NCBI GenBank assembly: GCA_900557365.1
Contig: UPXR01000001.1
Coordinates: 207,178-271,177 of the forward strand
Reading direction: 5' to 3'
DNA: 64,000 bases
Source of the DNA: an uncultured Dialister sp.
Lineage (GTDB): Bacteria > Bacillota_C > Negativicutes > Veillonellales > Dialisteraceae
A model generated the notes under the pieces. That model was not told the DNA's origin. It saw only the letters and a list, made by a program, of their open reading frames with translations, and did no database searches. Shown in pieces: positions 8,970 through 15,708 of this stretch (positions are counted from its first letter, which is position 1; the number at the start of each line of letters is the position of its first letter). Position numbers and translations under genes: made by a program.

Positions 8970-9371
8970 TCAGCTCCGGCTGCTGTCCTCCGAACTCGTC
9001 CCGAAAGAGGAGTAGGTAACACCTTTAAAGACCGCCGTGACTTCTCCGTTGCTGCCCAGCTGGTATGTCACACTCTTATCCGGTGCCTCAGGAAGGCTCT
9101 TCAGGAAACCGTCTGTTCCGGTCCTGTCCACCAGAGTATCCAGACTCGTCGGATATTCGCCGTTTTTGACATAATACATCTCCGTTGCCGTTCCTATGGT
9201 CGCCAGATCGGCCTTAATACGGGCTACCTTTGCCTCATCGGTCATGCCGATCAGATTCGGCACCGCTACAGCAGCAAAAATCCCTACTACAGCAATCACG
9301 ATGACCAGCTCGAGAAGCATGAACCCCGGGCGTCTTCCTTTTTTCTTTTCTTCTGCCATGACATACTCCAT
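8970..9371 (-). CDS. Type IV prepilin-like / pseudopilin (GspG-like) protein
   Basis: A 133-residue protein with a class III signal: basic leader ending GRRPG, cleavage before Phe17, Glu at position +5 of the mature protein, then a hydrophobic helix (FMLLELVIVIAVVGIFAAV). After the helix come the PNLIGMTDEAK segment and a GEYPTSLDTLV motif, both usual in GspG/ComGC-type pseudopilins. AAAGGAGG stands seven bases before the ATG. No prepilin peptidase, ATPase or other pilus gene is near, so its machine must be encoded elsewhere. It could be a minor pilin or a type II secretion/competence pseudopilin. Confidence 0.85.
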   Translation of the reverse strand: MEYVMAEEKKKGRRPGFMLLELVIVIAVVGIFAAVAVPNLIGMTDEAKVARIKADLATIGTATEMYYVKNGEYPTSLDTLVDRTGTDGFLKSLPEAPDKSVTYQLGSNGEVTAVFKGVTYSSFGTSSEDSSRS

Positions 9372-9464
9372 AATCCTTCCTCCTTTTCAAAAATTTTGTT
9401 TTCCGTTACCCTCATTATACTCTCTTTTCACGGCAAACTGCATAGACTGCTCCTTTAAAATTAC

Positions 9465-9518
9465 AAAAAAAGAGCGCCTTCTTTCATAAATACACGATTT
9501 TATGAAAAAAGGCACTTC
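9465..9518 (-). terminator. Intrinsic terminator after the DUF4130-type gene
   Basis: On the - strand AAGTGCCTTTTTTCATAAA pairs with TTTATGAAAGAAGGCGCT, followed by seven T residues. Confidence 0.8.
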
Positions 9519-9541
9519 CTTTTCCGACTGCAAAAGCTCAT

Positions 9542-10390
9542 CTATTTCCCTTTTCGGATTTTCCGGACAGAAAGAGGAACGATTTCTGTTTTCCCGGAAG
9601 CAGGCTTTTCCTGTCCGATGCCTTCCATCCGGATATCGGAACGATTGAAAGGATCCTCCATTTCCACCAGGTCCGCCCAGTATTTCTTCGGCAGATAATT
9701 CCTCCGGCAGTCCGGATTGTTTCTCTCTTCAATTCCCATATGGCGGTAGTACCGGCGCCAGAGACTGCGGAAATCCTCTTCCTCACTGCTGAGAACGGGA
9801 TCCTTCCTGATTTCCGGCACGGAAAGAATTTCTGTTCTTCCCTTCCCGTAAACCGCCGCTTCCTTTCTGTTCCCGTCATAGATGATCCAATCCAGCGAAC
9901 CCAGTCTGTCTCTGAAATGAACCGCCAGAACAGGAAGAATGTTGTGCGTGGGATGAATCACTGCATACAGCGTTCCCTCCTGCAGCTGAGAAAAACGGAG
10001 GATGCCCCGGAATTTTTCCGCCTCATTCCCCACTGCGCGGCTCATGTCGCACAGATCCCGATACCAGTCCTCCCTGCTGAAAATATACAGCTTTTTCCCC
10101 TTTCGGAATCCCTGCCGGAGAAATTCAAAAATTTTCATCTCCATGCCCGCCTCATCGGACAGAAAGGCCCGGTATACCAGGCGCACCGCCTGCCGGCCGC
10201 ATCGTTTTTCAAAAGCAGAGATGACCTTTTCTGCCTTGATGAAATTTGTCTCCACGGTCTTTTCCTCACCGAACAGCGCCGTTTCTCCGCCCTCCGGGCG
10301 AATCGATTCCAGACAGCTCGTGCCGGAATAGTAAATATCATAGACCGCCGTGAGAAATCCCGGGTAGGTCCCGTCATATACAAAAATCAT
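9542..10390 (-). CDS. DUF4130 / TIGR03915-like protein, partner of the radical SAM DNA-metabolism enzyme
   Basis: A 282-residue protein starting MIFVYDGTYPGFLTAVY, the hallmark opening of the family annotated as probable DNA metabolism protein. The C-terminal part (DWIIYDGNRKEAAVYG, then the WRRYYRHMGIEERNNPDCRR segment and LPKKYW) also fits the family as I know it. Family knowledge: these proteins are regularly encoded beside, or fused with, a uracil-DNA-glycosylase domain and next to a radical SAM protein. That arrangement holds here: the radical SAM gene ends nine bases upstream. The reaction is not established. No catalytic motif is recognised. Confidence 0.8.
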   Translation of the reverse strand: MIFVYDGTYPGFLTAVYDIYYSGTSCLESIRPEGGETALFGEEKTVETNFIKAEKVISAFEKRCGRQAVRLVYRAFLSDEAGMEMKIFEFLRQGFRKGKKLYIFSREDWYRDLCDMSRAVGNEAEKFRGILRFSQLQEGTLYAVIHPTHNILPVLAVHFRDRLGSLDWIIYDGNRKEAAVYGKGRTEILSVPEIRKDPVLSSEEEDFRSLWRRYYRHMGIEERNNPDCRRNYLPKKYWADLVEMEDPFNRSDIRMEGIGQEKPASGKTEIVPLSVRKIRKGK

Positions 10391-10399
10391 GGTTTTTCC

Positions 10400-11665
10400 T
10401 TACAAAGGCGGTGCAAACAGACTGATTTCCCGGGATTCCCGTGCCGCCCTTCTGCTGATCAGCCGATCCCTCAGATTTTCCCCGTCAAGGCCTTTTTCCC
10501 CGTCAAGGCCTTTTTCCCCTCTGTACCGGCCGTTGACAGTGATGAAGTACCGGGCTCGTTTCATGACAATCCCCAATCGGGACAGGGTGGAAAAGGAAAG
10601 ATTGCCGTACTTCCGAAGTCTTACGATGCGAAGAGCACTCTTCACCCCGATGCCCGGCACGCGGAGAAGCATTTCATAAGAGGCCCGGTTGATTTCTACG
10701 GGAAAAAGCTCCCGATGGCGGAGCGCCCACGTACATTTCGGGTCCAGTTCCCGGTCAAAATCAGGCTCGCTTTCCGTAAGGATCTCCTCTGCCCGGAAAT
10801 GATAGAACCGAAGCAGCCAGTCCGCCTGATAAAGCCGGTTTTCCCGGTACAGCGGCGGCCGGGTCAGAGCAGGAAGATTCTTCCCCTGCATCACCGGAAC
10901 ATAGGCGGAAAAATAGACCCGCTTCAGTGCCGCCTTCCGGTACAGTCCTTCCGTGAGAAGGAGAATTTTCCGGTCGCTTTCCTTTGTAGCTCCCACGATG
11001 AGCTGGGTTGTCTGCCCGGCAGGAACAAAAAGAGGCGCTTTCCTATACTTTTTCCGCTCCTCCTTATTCTCCCGGATCCGGTCCCGGAAATATTTCATCG
11101 GCGCCAGAATGGACGATTTCGTTTTCTGCGGCGCCAGCAGCTTCAGCGAGGTTTCCGAGGGAAGCTCAATATTTACGCTCACCCGGTCTGCATACCGTCC
11201 CAGTTCCTGCAGCAGCTTCGGATCTGTTCCGGGAATCCCCTTCATATGAATGTACCCATTGAATTTTTCCCGTTCCCGCAGCAGCTTTGCCGTCCGGATC
11301 AGAAGCTCCGTCGTATAATCCGGGGAACGGATGATGCCAGATGAAAGGAAGAGCCCCTCTATATAGTTTCTTTTATAAAATCCCATGGTGAGCGTTACGA
11401 TTTCCTCCGGCGACAGAAAGGCTCTCTGCGTGGTATGGCTTCGGCGGTTCACGCAGTACTGACAGTCATAAATGCAGTAGTTCGTCATGAGGATTTTCAG
11501 GAGAGAGACACACCGCCCGTCCGATGTCCAGGTGTGGCAGATTCCGCTCCTGTGACCGTTCCCCACGCCGCCTGCCGCAGCTGCCCGGGAAGAGCCGTTG
11601 GAGGAGCAGGATACATCATACTTGGCTGCATCTGCCAGAACAGCCAGCTTTTCTTCCAGATCCAT
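10400..11665 (-). CDS. Radical SAM protein with helix-hairpin-helix, putative DNA modification/repair enzyme
   Basis: A 421-residue radical SAM enzyme. The 4Fe-4S cluster motif is C-x3-C-x2-C (NYCIYDCQYC, Cys 64, 68, 71), and the C-terminus holds a helix-hairpin-helix DNA-binding motif (LLRVPGIGVKSALRIVRLR). This matches the family described as putative DNA modification/repair radical SAM protein. I chose ATG 11665 because GGGAGG lies eight bases before it; longer starts would run through the preceding terminator. The C-terminal tail contains a tandem six-residue repeat (GEKGLD twice) from an exact 18-bp DNA duplication. It is cotranscribed with the DUF4130-type gene. Confidence 0.87.
   Translation of the reverse strand: MDLEEKLAVLADAAKYDVSCSSNGSSRAAAAGGVGNGHRSGICHTWTSDGRCVSLLKILMTNYCIYDCQYCVNRRSHTTQRAFLSPEEIVTLTMGFYKRNYIEGLFLSSGIIRSPDYTTELLIRTAKLLREREKFNGYIHMKGIPGTDPKLLQELGRYADRVSVNIELPSETSLKLLAPQKTKSSILAPMKYFRDRIRENKEERKKYRKAPLFVPAGQTTQLIVGATKESDRKILLLTEGLYRKAALKRVYFSAYVPVMQGKNLPALTRPPLYRENRLYQADWLLRFYHFRAEEILTESEPDFDRELDPKCTWALRHRELFPVEINRASYEMLLRVPGIGVKSALRIVRLRKYGNLSFSTLSRLGIVMKRARYFITVNGRYRGEKGLDGEKGLDGENLRDRLISRRAARESREISLFAPPL
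10479..10516. repeat. 18-bp tandem duplication inside the radical SAM gene
   Basis: The unit CCCCGTCAAGGCCTTTTT occurs twice in direct tandem, in frame, adding one extra copy of Gly-Glu-Lys-Gly-Leu-Asp near the C-terminus. It could be a slippage-prone site that varies between strains. Confidence 0.8.
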
Positions 11666-11725
11666 CGGATTTCCTCCCTTCATTTCCTCCTCATTATACC
11701 ACCTCTGCCTTTGCTCTCCGGCACG

Positions 11726-11750
11726 CAAAAAGCCCGGGAATTCCCGGGCT
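11726..11750 (-). terminator. Intrinsic terminator after the acyl-CoA ligase operon
   Basis: Perfect inverted repeat AGCCCGGGAA/TTCCCGGGCT followed on the - strand by TTTTTG. It separates the bioY-linked operon from the radical SAM pair. Confidence 0.85.
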
Positions 11751-11784
11751 CCTCCTGAAAACAGGAACGCCGAAATATTGAATT

Positions 11785-13125
11785 TCACTTCGCTGTATTT
11801 TTCCCCATTTCAGCCAGCTTTTTTCTGTCCGTCTTTCCCGTACTTGTCTTCGGAATTTCCTTCACCCGTACAAAACGGGACGGGATTTCCCAGGCTTTCA
11901 GTTTCTGTGACAGGAACCGAATCAGACCCGCATGATCCGGAAGCTGTCTTCCCGCCACATACGCAGCAAGGCGGATCATCCCTTCCTCCGTCTGCTCCGG
12001 AAGAATTTCCGCTTCCTCCACACCGTCTGCCATCAGCAGATAAGACAGCACCTTCTGCCGGCTCACATGATTTCCCTTGATATTGTAAAAATCCTCCTGC
12101 CGCCCCAGGAAATGAAGGCATCCCTCCCTGTCCAGCCTGCCCCGGTCACCGGAACGAAAAGGCCGGGATATTCCTTCCGCCCCATAGGGAGTATCCACTT
12201 CTATGAAACCGTCCTTCACAGCAATCTTCACGCCCGGAAAAGTCCGCCCTACGCTGTCCGGATGCTCCCGGATCTCCCTGCCCCGGATAAAGGAGACATA
12301 GGACATTTCCGACGAACCGTAATACAGCACCGTTTCCGACCGGGGAAATACCCTTTCCAGTCCGTCCAGAAGACGGCCGGTCATCAGCTGCGAGCCGGAA
12401 AGGATTTTCCGCACCGATGCGCCTTCGCCCTTCACTCTCGACAGGGGAGACAGTTTTGAAGGAATCATATACACATGGGTCGCACCGATCCGATTGATTT
12501 CCTTCAGCCAGGTCCGGGGAAATAAACGGTCCGTCCCTGCTATGGTGCATCCCTCTGACAGGAAAGACAGAAACATGTTCAGATTCCCTGTAAAGGCCAT
12601 GGACCCCTGCAGAAAAAGGACCGAAGCGGAATCAATCCCGAAAAGGCGATTCTGGACGGGGAAGAAATCGGACCAGCTTGCCTCCCTTCGGAAAAAAATT
12701 TTGGCAGGGCCGCTTGTTCCCGAGGTGAGAACCGCTATGCCATCTTTCCGGACATTTTCCTCCCGGATTTCTCCGAACCATTTCCCACCCGGTACCGGAA
12801 ACAGATCTTTCCTTTCTTCTCCGGAATAAAGAAAATGAATGGGCCGCACCGCCAGAAGATGCTCCAGTTCCTCTCCTTCGATGTATTCGTGAATCAGAAG
12901 AGGGACTGCTCCCGCTCTTTCCGCAGCCAGAAAAGCAATTATCTGCTCTGCCGGGCTGCCGAGCCGGATGCCCAATACCTTTTCTTTTGCCGGAGCAAAG
13001 AGCACACTTTTTTCCTCTACCTGTTTTTCTGCTTCTCCGTAGGAAAGACTGTGTCCGTTCCAGACCAGAAACGGCCTGCTCTCCCATTTCTTTGCATAAT
13101 GTTCAAGATACTTAAAAAATTTCAC
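11785..13125 (-). CDS. AMP-dependent acyl-CoA synthetase / ligase (YhfT-like)
   Basis: A 446-residue adenylate-forming enzyme that activates a carboxylic acid with ATP and CoA. Visible motifs are the phosphate loop VLTSGTSGPAK, the YGSSEMS motif, GDRGRLDREG, and the C-terminal lysine region KTSTGKTDRKKL. It is shorter than most family members (usually 500 or more). It begins with GTG at 13125, overlapping the thiolase stop by 14 bases, with GAGG six bases upstream. It is the last gene of the bioY operon, so its substrate may be a biotin precursor such as a dicarboxylic or short-chain acid; this is inferred from context. Confidence 0.85.
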   Translation of the reverse strand: MKFFKYLEHYAKKWESRPFLVWNGHSLSYGEAEKQVEEKSVLFAPAKEKVLGIRLGSPAEQIIAFLAAERAGAVPLLIHEYIEGEELEHLLAVRPIHFLYSGEERKDLFPVPGGKWFGEIREENVRKDGIAVLTSGTSGPAKIFFRREASWSDFFPVQNRLFGIDSASVLFLQGSMAFTGNLNMFLSFLSEGCTIAGTDRLFPRTWLKEINRIGATHVYMIPSKLSPLSRVKGEGASVRKILSGSQLMTGRLLDGLERVFPRSETVLYYGSSEMSYVSFIRGREIREHPDSVGRTFPGVKIAVKDGFIEVDTPYGAEGISRPFRSGDRGRLDREGCLHFLGRQEDFYNIKGNHVSRQKVLSYLLMADGVEEAEILPEQTEEGMIRLAAYVAGRQLPDHAGLIRFLSQKLKAWEIPSRFVRVKEIPKTSTGKTDRKKLAEMGKNTAK

Positions 13126-14335
13126 GCCATGCCTCTGCCGGAACCGGCATTTCTTTCTTTTCCGTAAAAAAATAGGAGGAAAGCCATTCCTGCCGGTCCA
13201 CGCGGCGAATCAGCACCGCTGAGCCTACACCTCCCGCTGCAGGAATAGCCGCCACCCCCAGATCTCCTCCGTCATGATGAAGGATTTCCGTCAGATGGAT
13301 CATGATTTCCGCTCCCGATGCCCCGTAAGGATGCCCGTAAGCAAGAGCTCCGCCCCAGCGGTTCAGCCGTTCCGCTGCCTCCGGATGCATTTTTCGGAAA
13401 TGAGCGCTGATGACCGCAAAGGCTTCATTGTACTCAAAGGCATCAATATCTTCGTAGGAGAGCCCTTTCCGCCGGAGAAGACAGGAAACTGCCCGATCGG
13501 CAGAAAGCGGCGGCCGCAGAGGATCCCCGCCGCAGAGCTCCGTTCCCAGGATTTCCGCCTTCGGGACCAGTCCTCTCTCCCGGATCCACCTTTCGTCCGC
13601 GAGAAGCAGGAACGCTGCGCCGTCATTCATGGTGCACGCATTGGCAGCCGTAAGGATTCCCCCTTCGAAATGCGTAACCCGCGGCGCCCGGGCAAGCAGT
13701 TTTTCCCTCATCCGGGACCGGATCGCCTCATCTTTTGTACTGCCGAAAAGAGGAATGATGACCGATCGGAGAAGCCCTTCCTCTGCACACCGTCCGGCAC
13801 GCTGCTGCGAAAGAAGTGCAGCCCGATCCGCCTCTTCCCGGGTGATTCCGTACGCCCTGGCCGCCCTTTCCGCGCCCAGAAGCATGGCATCATCGGAAAA
13901 TTCTCCCGGAATAAACTGCGCCGCCGTAAAAACCGGGTCCCGGAGGCGGCTTCGCTCATCATTGTCGGGATATTTCCGCTCCGGCTGCAGAGATGCACTT
14001 TCTGCACCGCCTGCCAGAACCGTACGGCAGTCCCCGCTCCTGATTTTGGCAGACCCCAGATCGATTGCCGCCAGTCCGGAAGCACACTGCAGATCCACGG
14101 TCAGCGCCGGCACATCCTCCGGCAGTCCGGCCTCCAGGGCAAGCAGACGGCCCAGGTTTCCTCCCGGCCCTACAGCATTTCCGCAGATCAGCAGATCCGG
14201 CGTTCCTCCATGATACCGTTCCAGAAGTGCCTGCACCACCTTCGCGCCCAGAATTTCCGGACGCACCTGCCGGAATATGCCGTTCTTCACACCGAAATGG
14301 GAGCGAAGTCCTCCCACGATAAATACTCTTTTCAT
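13112..14335 (-). CDS. Thiolase-family protein (acetyl-CoA acetyltransferase-like, YhfS-like) lacking the second catalytic Cys
   Basis: A 407-residue thiolase-fold enzyme. The acyl-accepting nucleophile is in LQCASGLAAID (Cys 84), and the NEAF and GHPYGASGA motifs with the catalytic His are present. In ordinary biosynthetic thiolases the C-terminal loop reads C-x-G-G-G; here the matching stretch is AAIPAAGGVGSA (residues 362 onward) with Pro where the base cysteine normally sits. It may therefore perform a transfer or decarboxylating condensation rather than a standard thiolase reaction. Its start overlaps the hotdog gene stop (ATGA), and its end overlaps the ligase. B. subtilis has a comparable biotin-regulated set, yhfU-yhfT-yhfS. 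Confidence 0.85.
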   Translation of the reverse strand: MKRVFIVGGLRSHFGVKNGIFRQVRPEILGAKVVQALLERYHGGTPDLLICGNAVGPGGNLGRLLALEAGLPEDVPALTVDLQCASGLAAIDLGSAKIRSGDCRTVLAGGAESASLQPERKYPDNDERSRLRDPVFTAAQFIPGEFSDDAMLLGAERAARAYGITREEADRAALLSQQRAGRCAEEGLLRSVIIPLFGSTKDEAIRSRMREKLLARAPRVTHFEGGILTAANACTMNDGAAFLLLADERWIRERGLVPKAEILGTELCGGDPLRPPLSADRAVSCLLRRKGLSYEDIDAFEYNEAFAVISAHFRKMHPEAAERLNRWGGALAYGHPYGASGAEIMIHLTEILHHDGGDLGVAAIPAAGGVGSAVLIRRVDRQEWLSSYFFTEKKEMPVPAEAWREIF

Positions 14336-14835
14336 TTTGCCGTCTCCGTTTTGACCGTAAAGCAGAGGCAGTCTGTATATCCCTGCACTGTCTCCCCCTG
14401 CCGGACAGCGTATATTGTTTCCCCGCTCCGCACCGGGTAATAAAAGGAAATCTCCGCCGATTCCGCCGGATATGCCCGGAGAACTGCCTCCAGCAGCTGA
14501 AAGCCGCTCACAATCGGCCGCTCGGTCTGATGAATGCCGTTATGGTCTCCCAGCACCCGGCTGTATTCCCGCACCTCTTCCGCAGAAAACGAGCAAAGCG
14601 CTGTCCCGCCCCGAGGTGCTTCCCGTTTTATCCCGTTCTTTTGAGGAAAGAGAAGCATGGACAGTCTGTCGCCGCCGTCTCCCGCCAGTGAAACGGAAAT
14701 AATCCGTCCTTCCCGCACCTTTTCCTCATAAAAGACCGAGTTTTTTTCTCCCTGCACGTAAGAAAGCCTGCCCAGCACCTTTCCCTGCCAGTCAGGCTTC
14801 CAAACCGTACAGGCTCTTCGAATGATCTCCCGCAT
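14332..14835 (-). CDS. MaoC-like hotdog-fold hydratase/dehydratase
   Basis: A 167-residue protein whose second half carries the R-specific enoyl-CoA hydratase signature: FSAEEVREYSRVLGDHNGIH with the catalytic Asp 97 and His 102 in D-x4-H spacing, then PIVSGFQLLEAVL. The usual N-P after Asp is N-G here. The first half is likely a divergent second hotdog half. It would hydrate or dehydrate an acyl-CoA or acyl-ACP. It sits 28 bases after bioY and overlaps the thiolase start by four bases, so it belongs to a short acyl-chain module tied to biotin. AGGAGG lies four bases before the ATG. Confidence 0.75.
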   Translation of the reverse strand: MREIIRRACTVWKPDWQGKVLGRLSYVQGEKNSVFYEEKVREGRIISVSLAGDGGDRLSMLLFPQKNGIKREAPRGGTALCSFSAEEVREYSRVLGDHNGIHQTERPIVSGFQLLEAVLRAYPAESAEISFYYPVRSGETIYAVRQGETVQGYTDCLCFTVKTETAK

Positions 14836-14863
14836 CGATCCTCCTCATGCCTGCATGACGATT

Positions 14864-15406
14864 TCAATATGATTCAATGATTTTCTTTCTGTACCTGCTG
14901 ACCAGGAAAGAGGCCAGAAGCACCTTCAGCAGATCCCCGGGCAAAAAGGGGAACATGCACATGACCATGGAGGCCCAGAGACCGGTACCGGTCAGGAACA
15001 TGAACCACGCCAGCCCCATGATATAGCAGGCAGCCGTTCCCAGAATGGATGCAAAAATCATCCCGCGGAAAGAGTAATCAAATTTTTCTCCTGCAAGTCC
15101 TGTTACAAAAGCCATGGCCGCAAATCCTACGATAAATCCGCCGGACGGTCCTGCAATCACGGAAAATCCCGCTCTCATCAGAGAAAATACCGGAACTCCC
15201 GCCATACCGAGAAGCAGGTACAGTACAATGCTGAGAAAACCGTATCTTTTCCCCAGAAATCCTCCTGCCATAAGAGCAGCAAAGGTTCCCAGGGTAATCG
15301 GTACCGGCTGGATCGGAATGGTAATCTGAGAAAAGACGGCACAGACTGCCGCGAAAAGCGCACACAGAACCTGCATGCGGGTTCTTACTGAAGTAGCTGT
15401 CATCAT
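14864..15406 (-). CDS. bioY: BioY biotin transporter S component
   Basis: A 180-residue membrane protein with about six hydrophobic segments. It matches BioY: the N-terminal ITIPIQPVPITLGTFAALMAGGFLG and the central RAGFSVIAGPSGGFIVGF are the family signatures (given here in part). BioY captures biotin at the cytoplasmic membrane and can work with an ECF energising module, which is not encoded here. It is the first gene of an operon with a hotdog protein, a thiolase and an acyl-CoA ligase. Its promoter region carries a BirA-like operator. Confidence 0.95.
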   Translation of the reverse strand: MMTATSVRTRMQVLCALFAAVCAVFSQITIPIQPVPITLGTFAALMAGGFLGKRYGFLSIVLYLLLGMAGVPVFSLMRAGFSVIAGPSGGFIVGFAAMAFVTGLAGEKFDYSFRGMIFASILGTAACYIMGLAWFMFLTGTGLWASMVMCMFPFLPGDLLKVLLASFLVSRYRKKIIESY

Positions 15407-15424
15407 AAACCTCCTGATGGGTCT

Positions 15425-15453
15425 ATTATAAACATCCGGATTTTATATGTCAA
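15425..15453 (-). promoter_or_regulatory. Consensus sigma-70-type promoter of the bioY operon
   Basis: On the - strand TTGACA (15448-15453) is followed, after exactly 17 bases, by TATAAT (15425-15430). Both hexamers are perfect matches to consensus, so the promoter should be strong unless repressed. Confidence 0.85.
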
Positions 15454-15479
15454 CAGTATTATAGATCCATATTAACATA
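15446..15479. promoter_or_regulatory. Candidate BirA operator overlapping the bioY -35 box
   Basis: An inverted repeat TATGTCAACA (15446-15455), 14-base spacer, TATTAACATA (15470-15479) matches in eight of ten arm positions. The arms resemble the Firmicute biotin-repressor half-site (GTTAAC-like core) and the spacing fits the 14-16 bases known for BirA boxes. A further GGTTTACAA half-site lies at 15481-15489. The right position for repression, over the -35 hexamer, strengthens the call; BirA itself is not in the window. Confidence 0.55.
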
Positions 15480-15662
15480 GGGTTTACAATATGTAGTCTA
15501 TTCCCGATTTTCCTCTCGGAAATGATTTTCTTCTGCAGCGGAGAAGGAACGATTTTGGACTTTCCGGATAGCGGTCCGGTTTCCAGCAGAGGGATCTTCT
15601 GTCTGCTCCGGAAACCTCCTCCGATCTACTGCCGACTGCCCTGTGTTCCCTGTCTTTCCATA

Positions 15663-15705
15663 AAAAAAGGCCTCCCCCTCTCGGTGAGATGCCTTTCTTT
15701 TTTAC
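15663..15705 (-). terminator. Intrinsic terminator after glyS
   Basis: On the - strand AAAGGCATCTC and GAGAGGGGGAGGCCTTT form a stem with some imperfections, followed by seven T residues directly downstream of the glyS stop. The rest of 15490-15660 shows no gene. Confidence 0.65.
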
Positions 15706-15708
15706 AGA

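Noticed and set aside
9740..11344. A 534-codon + strand frame opposite the radical SAM pair
   Set aside because: Shadow of two well-supported - strand genes; low-complexity translation and no start signal.
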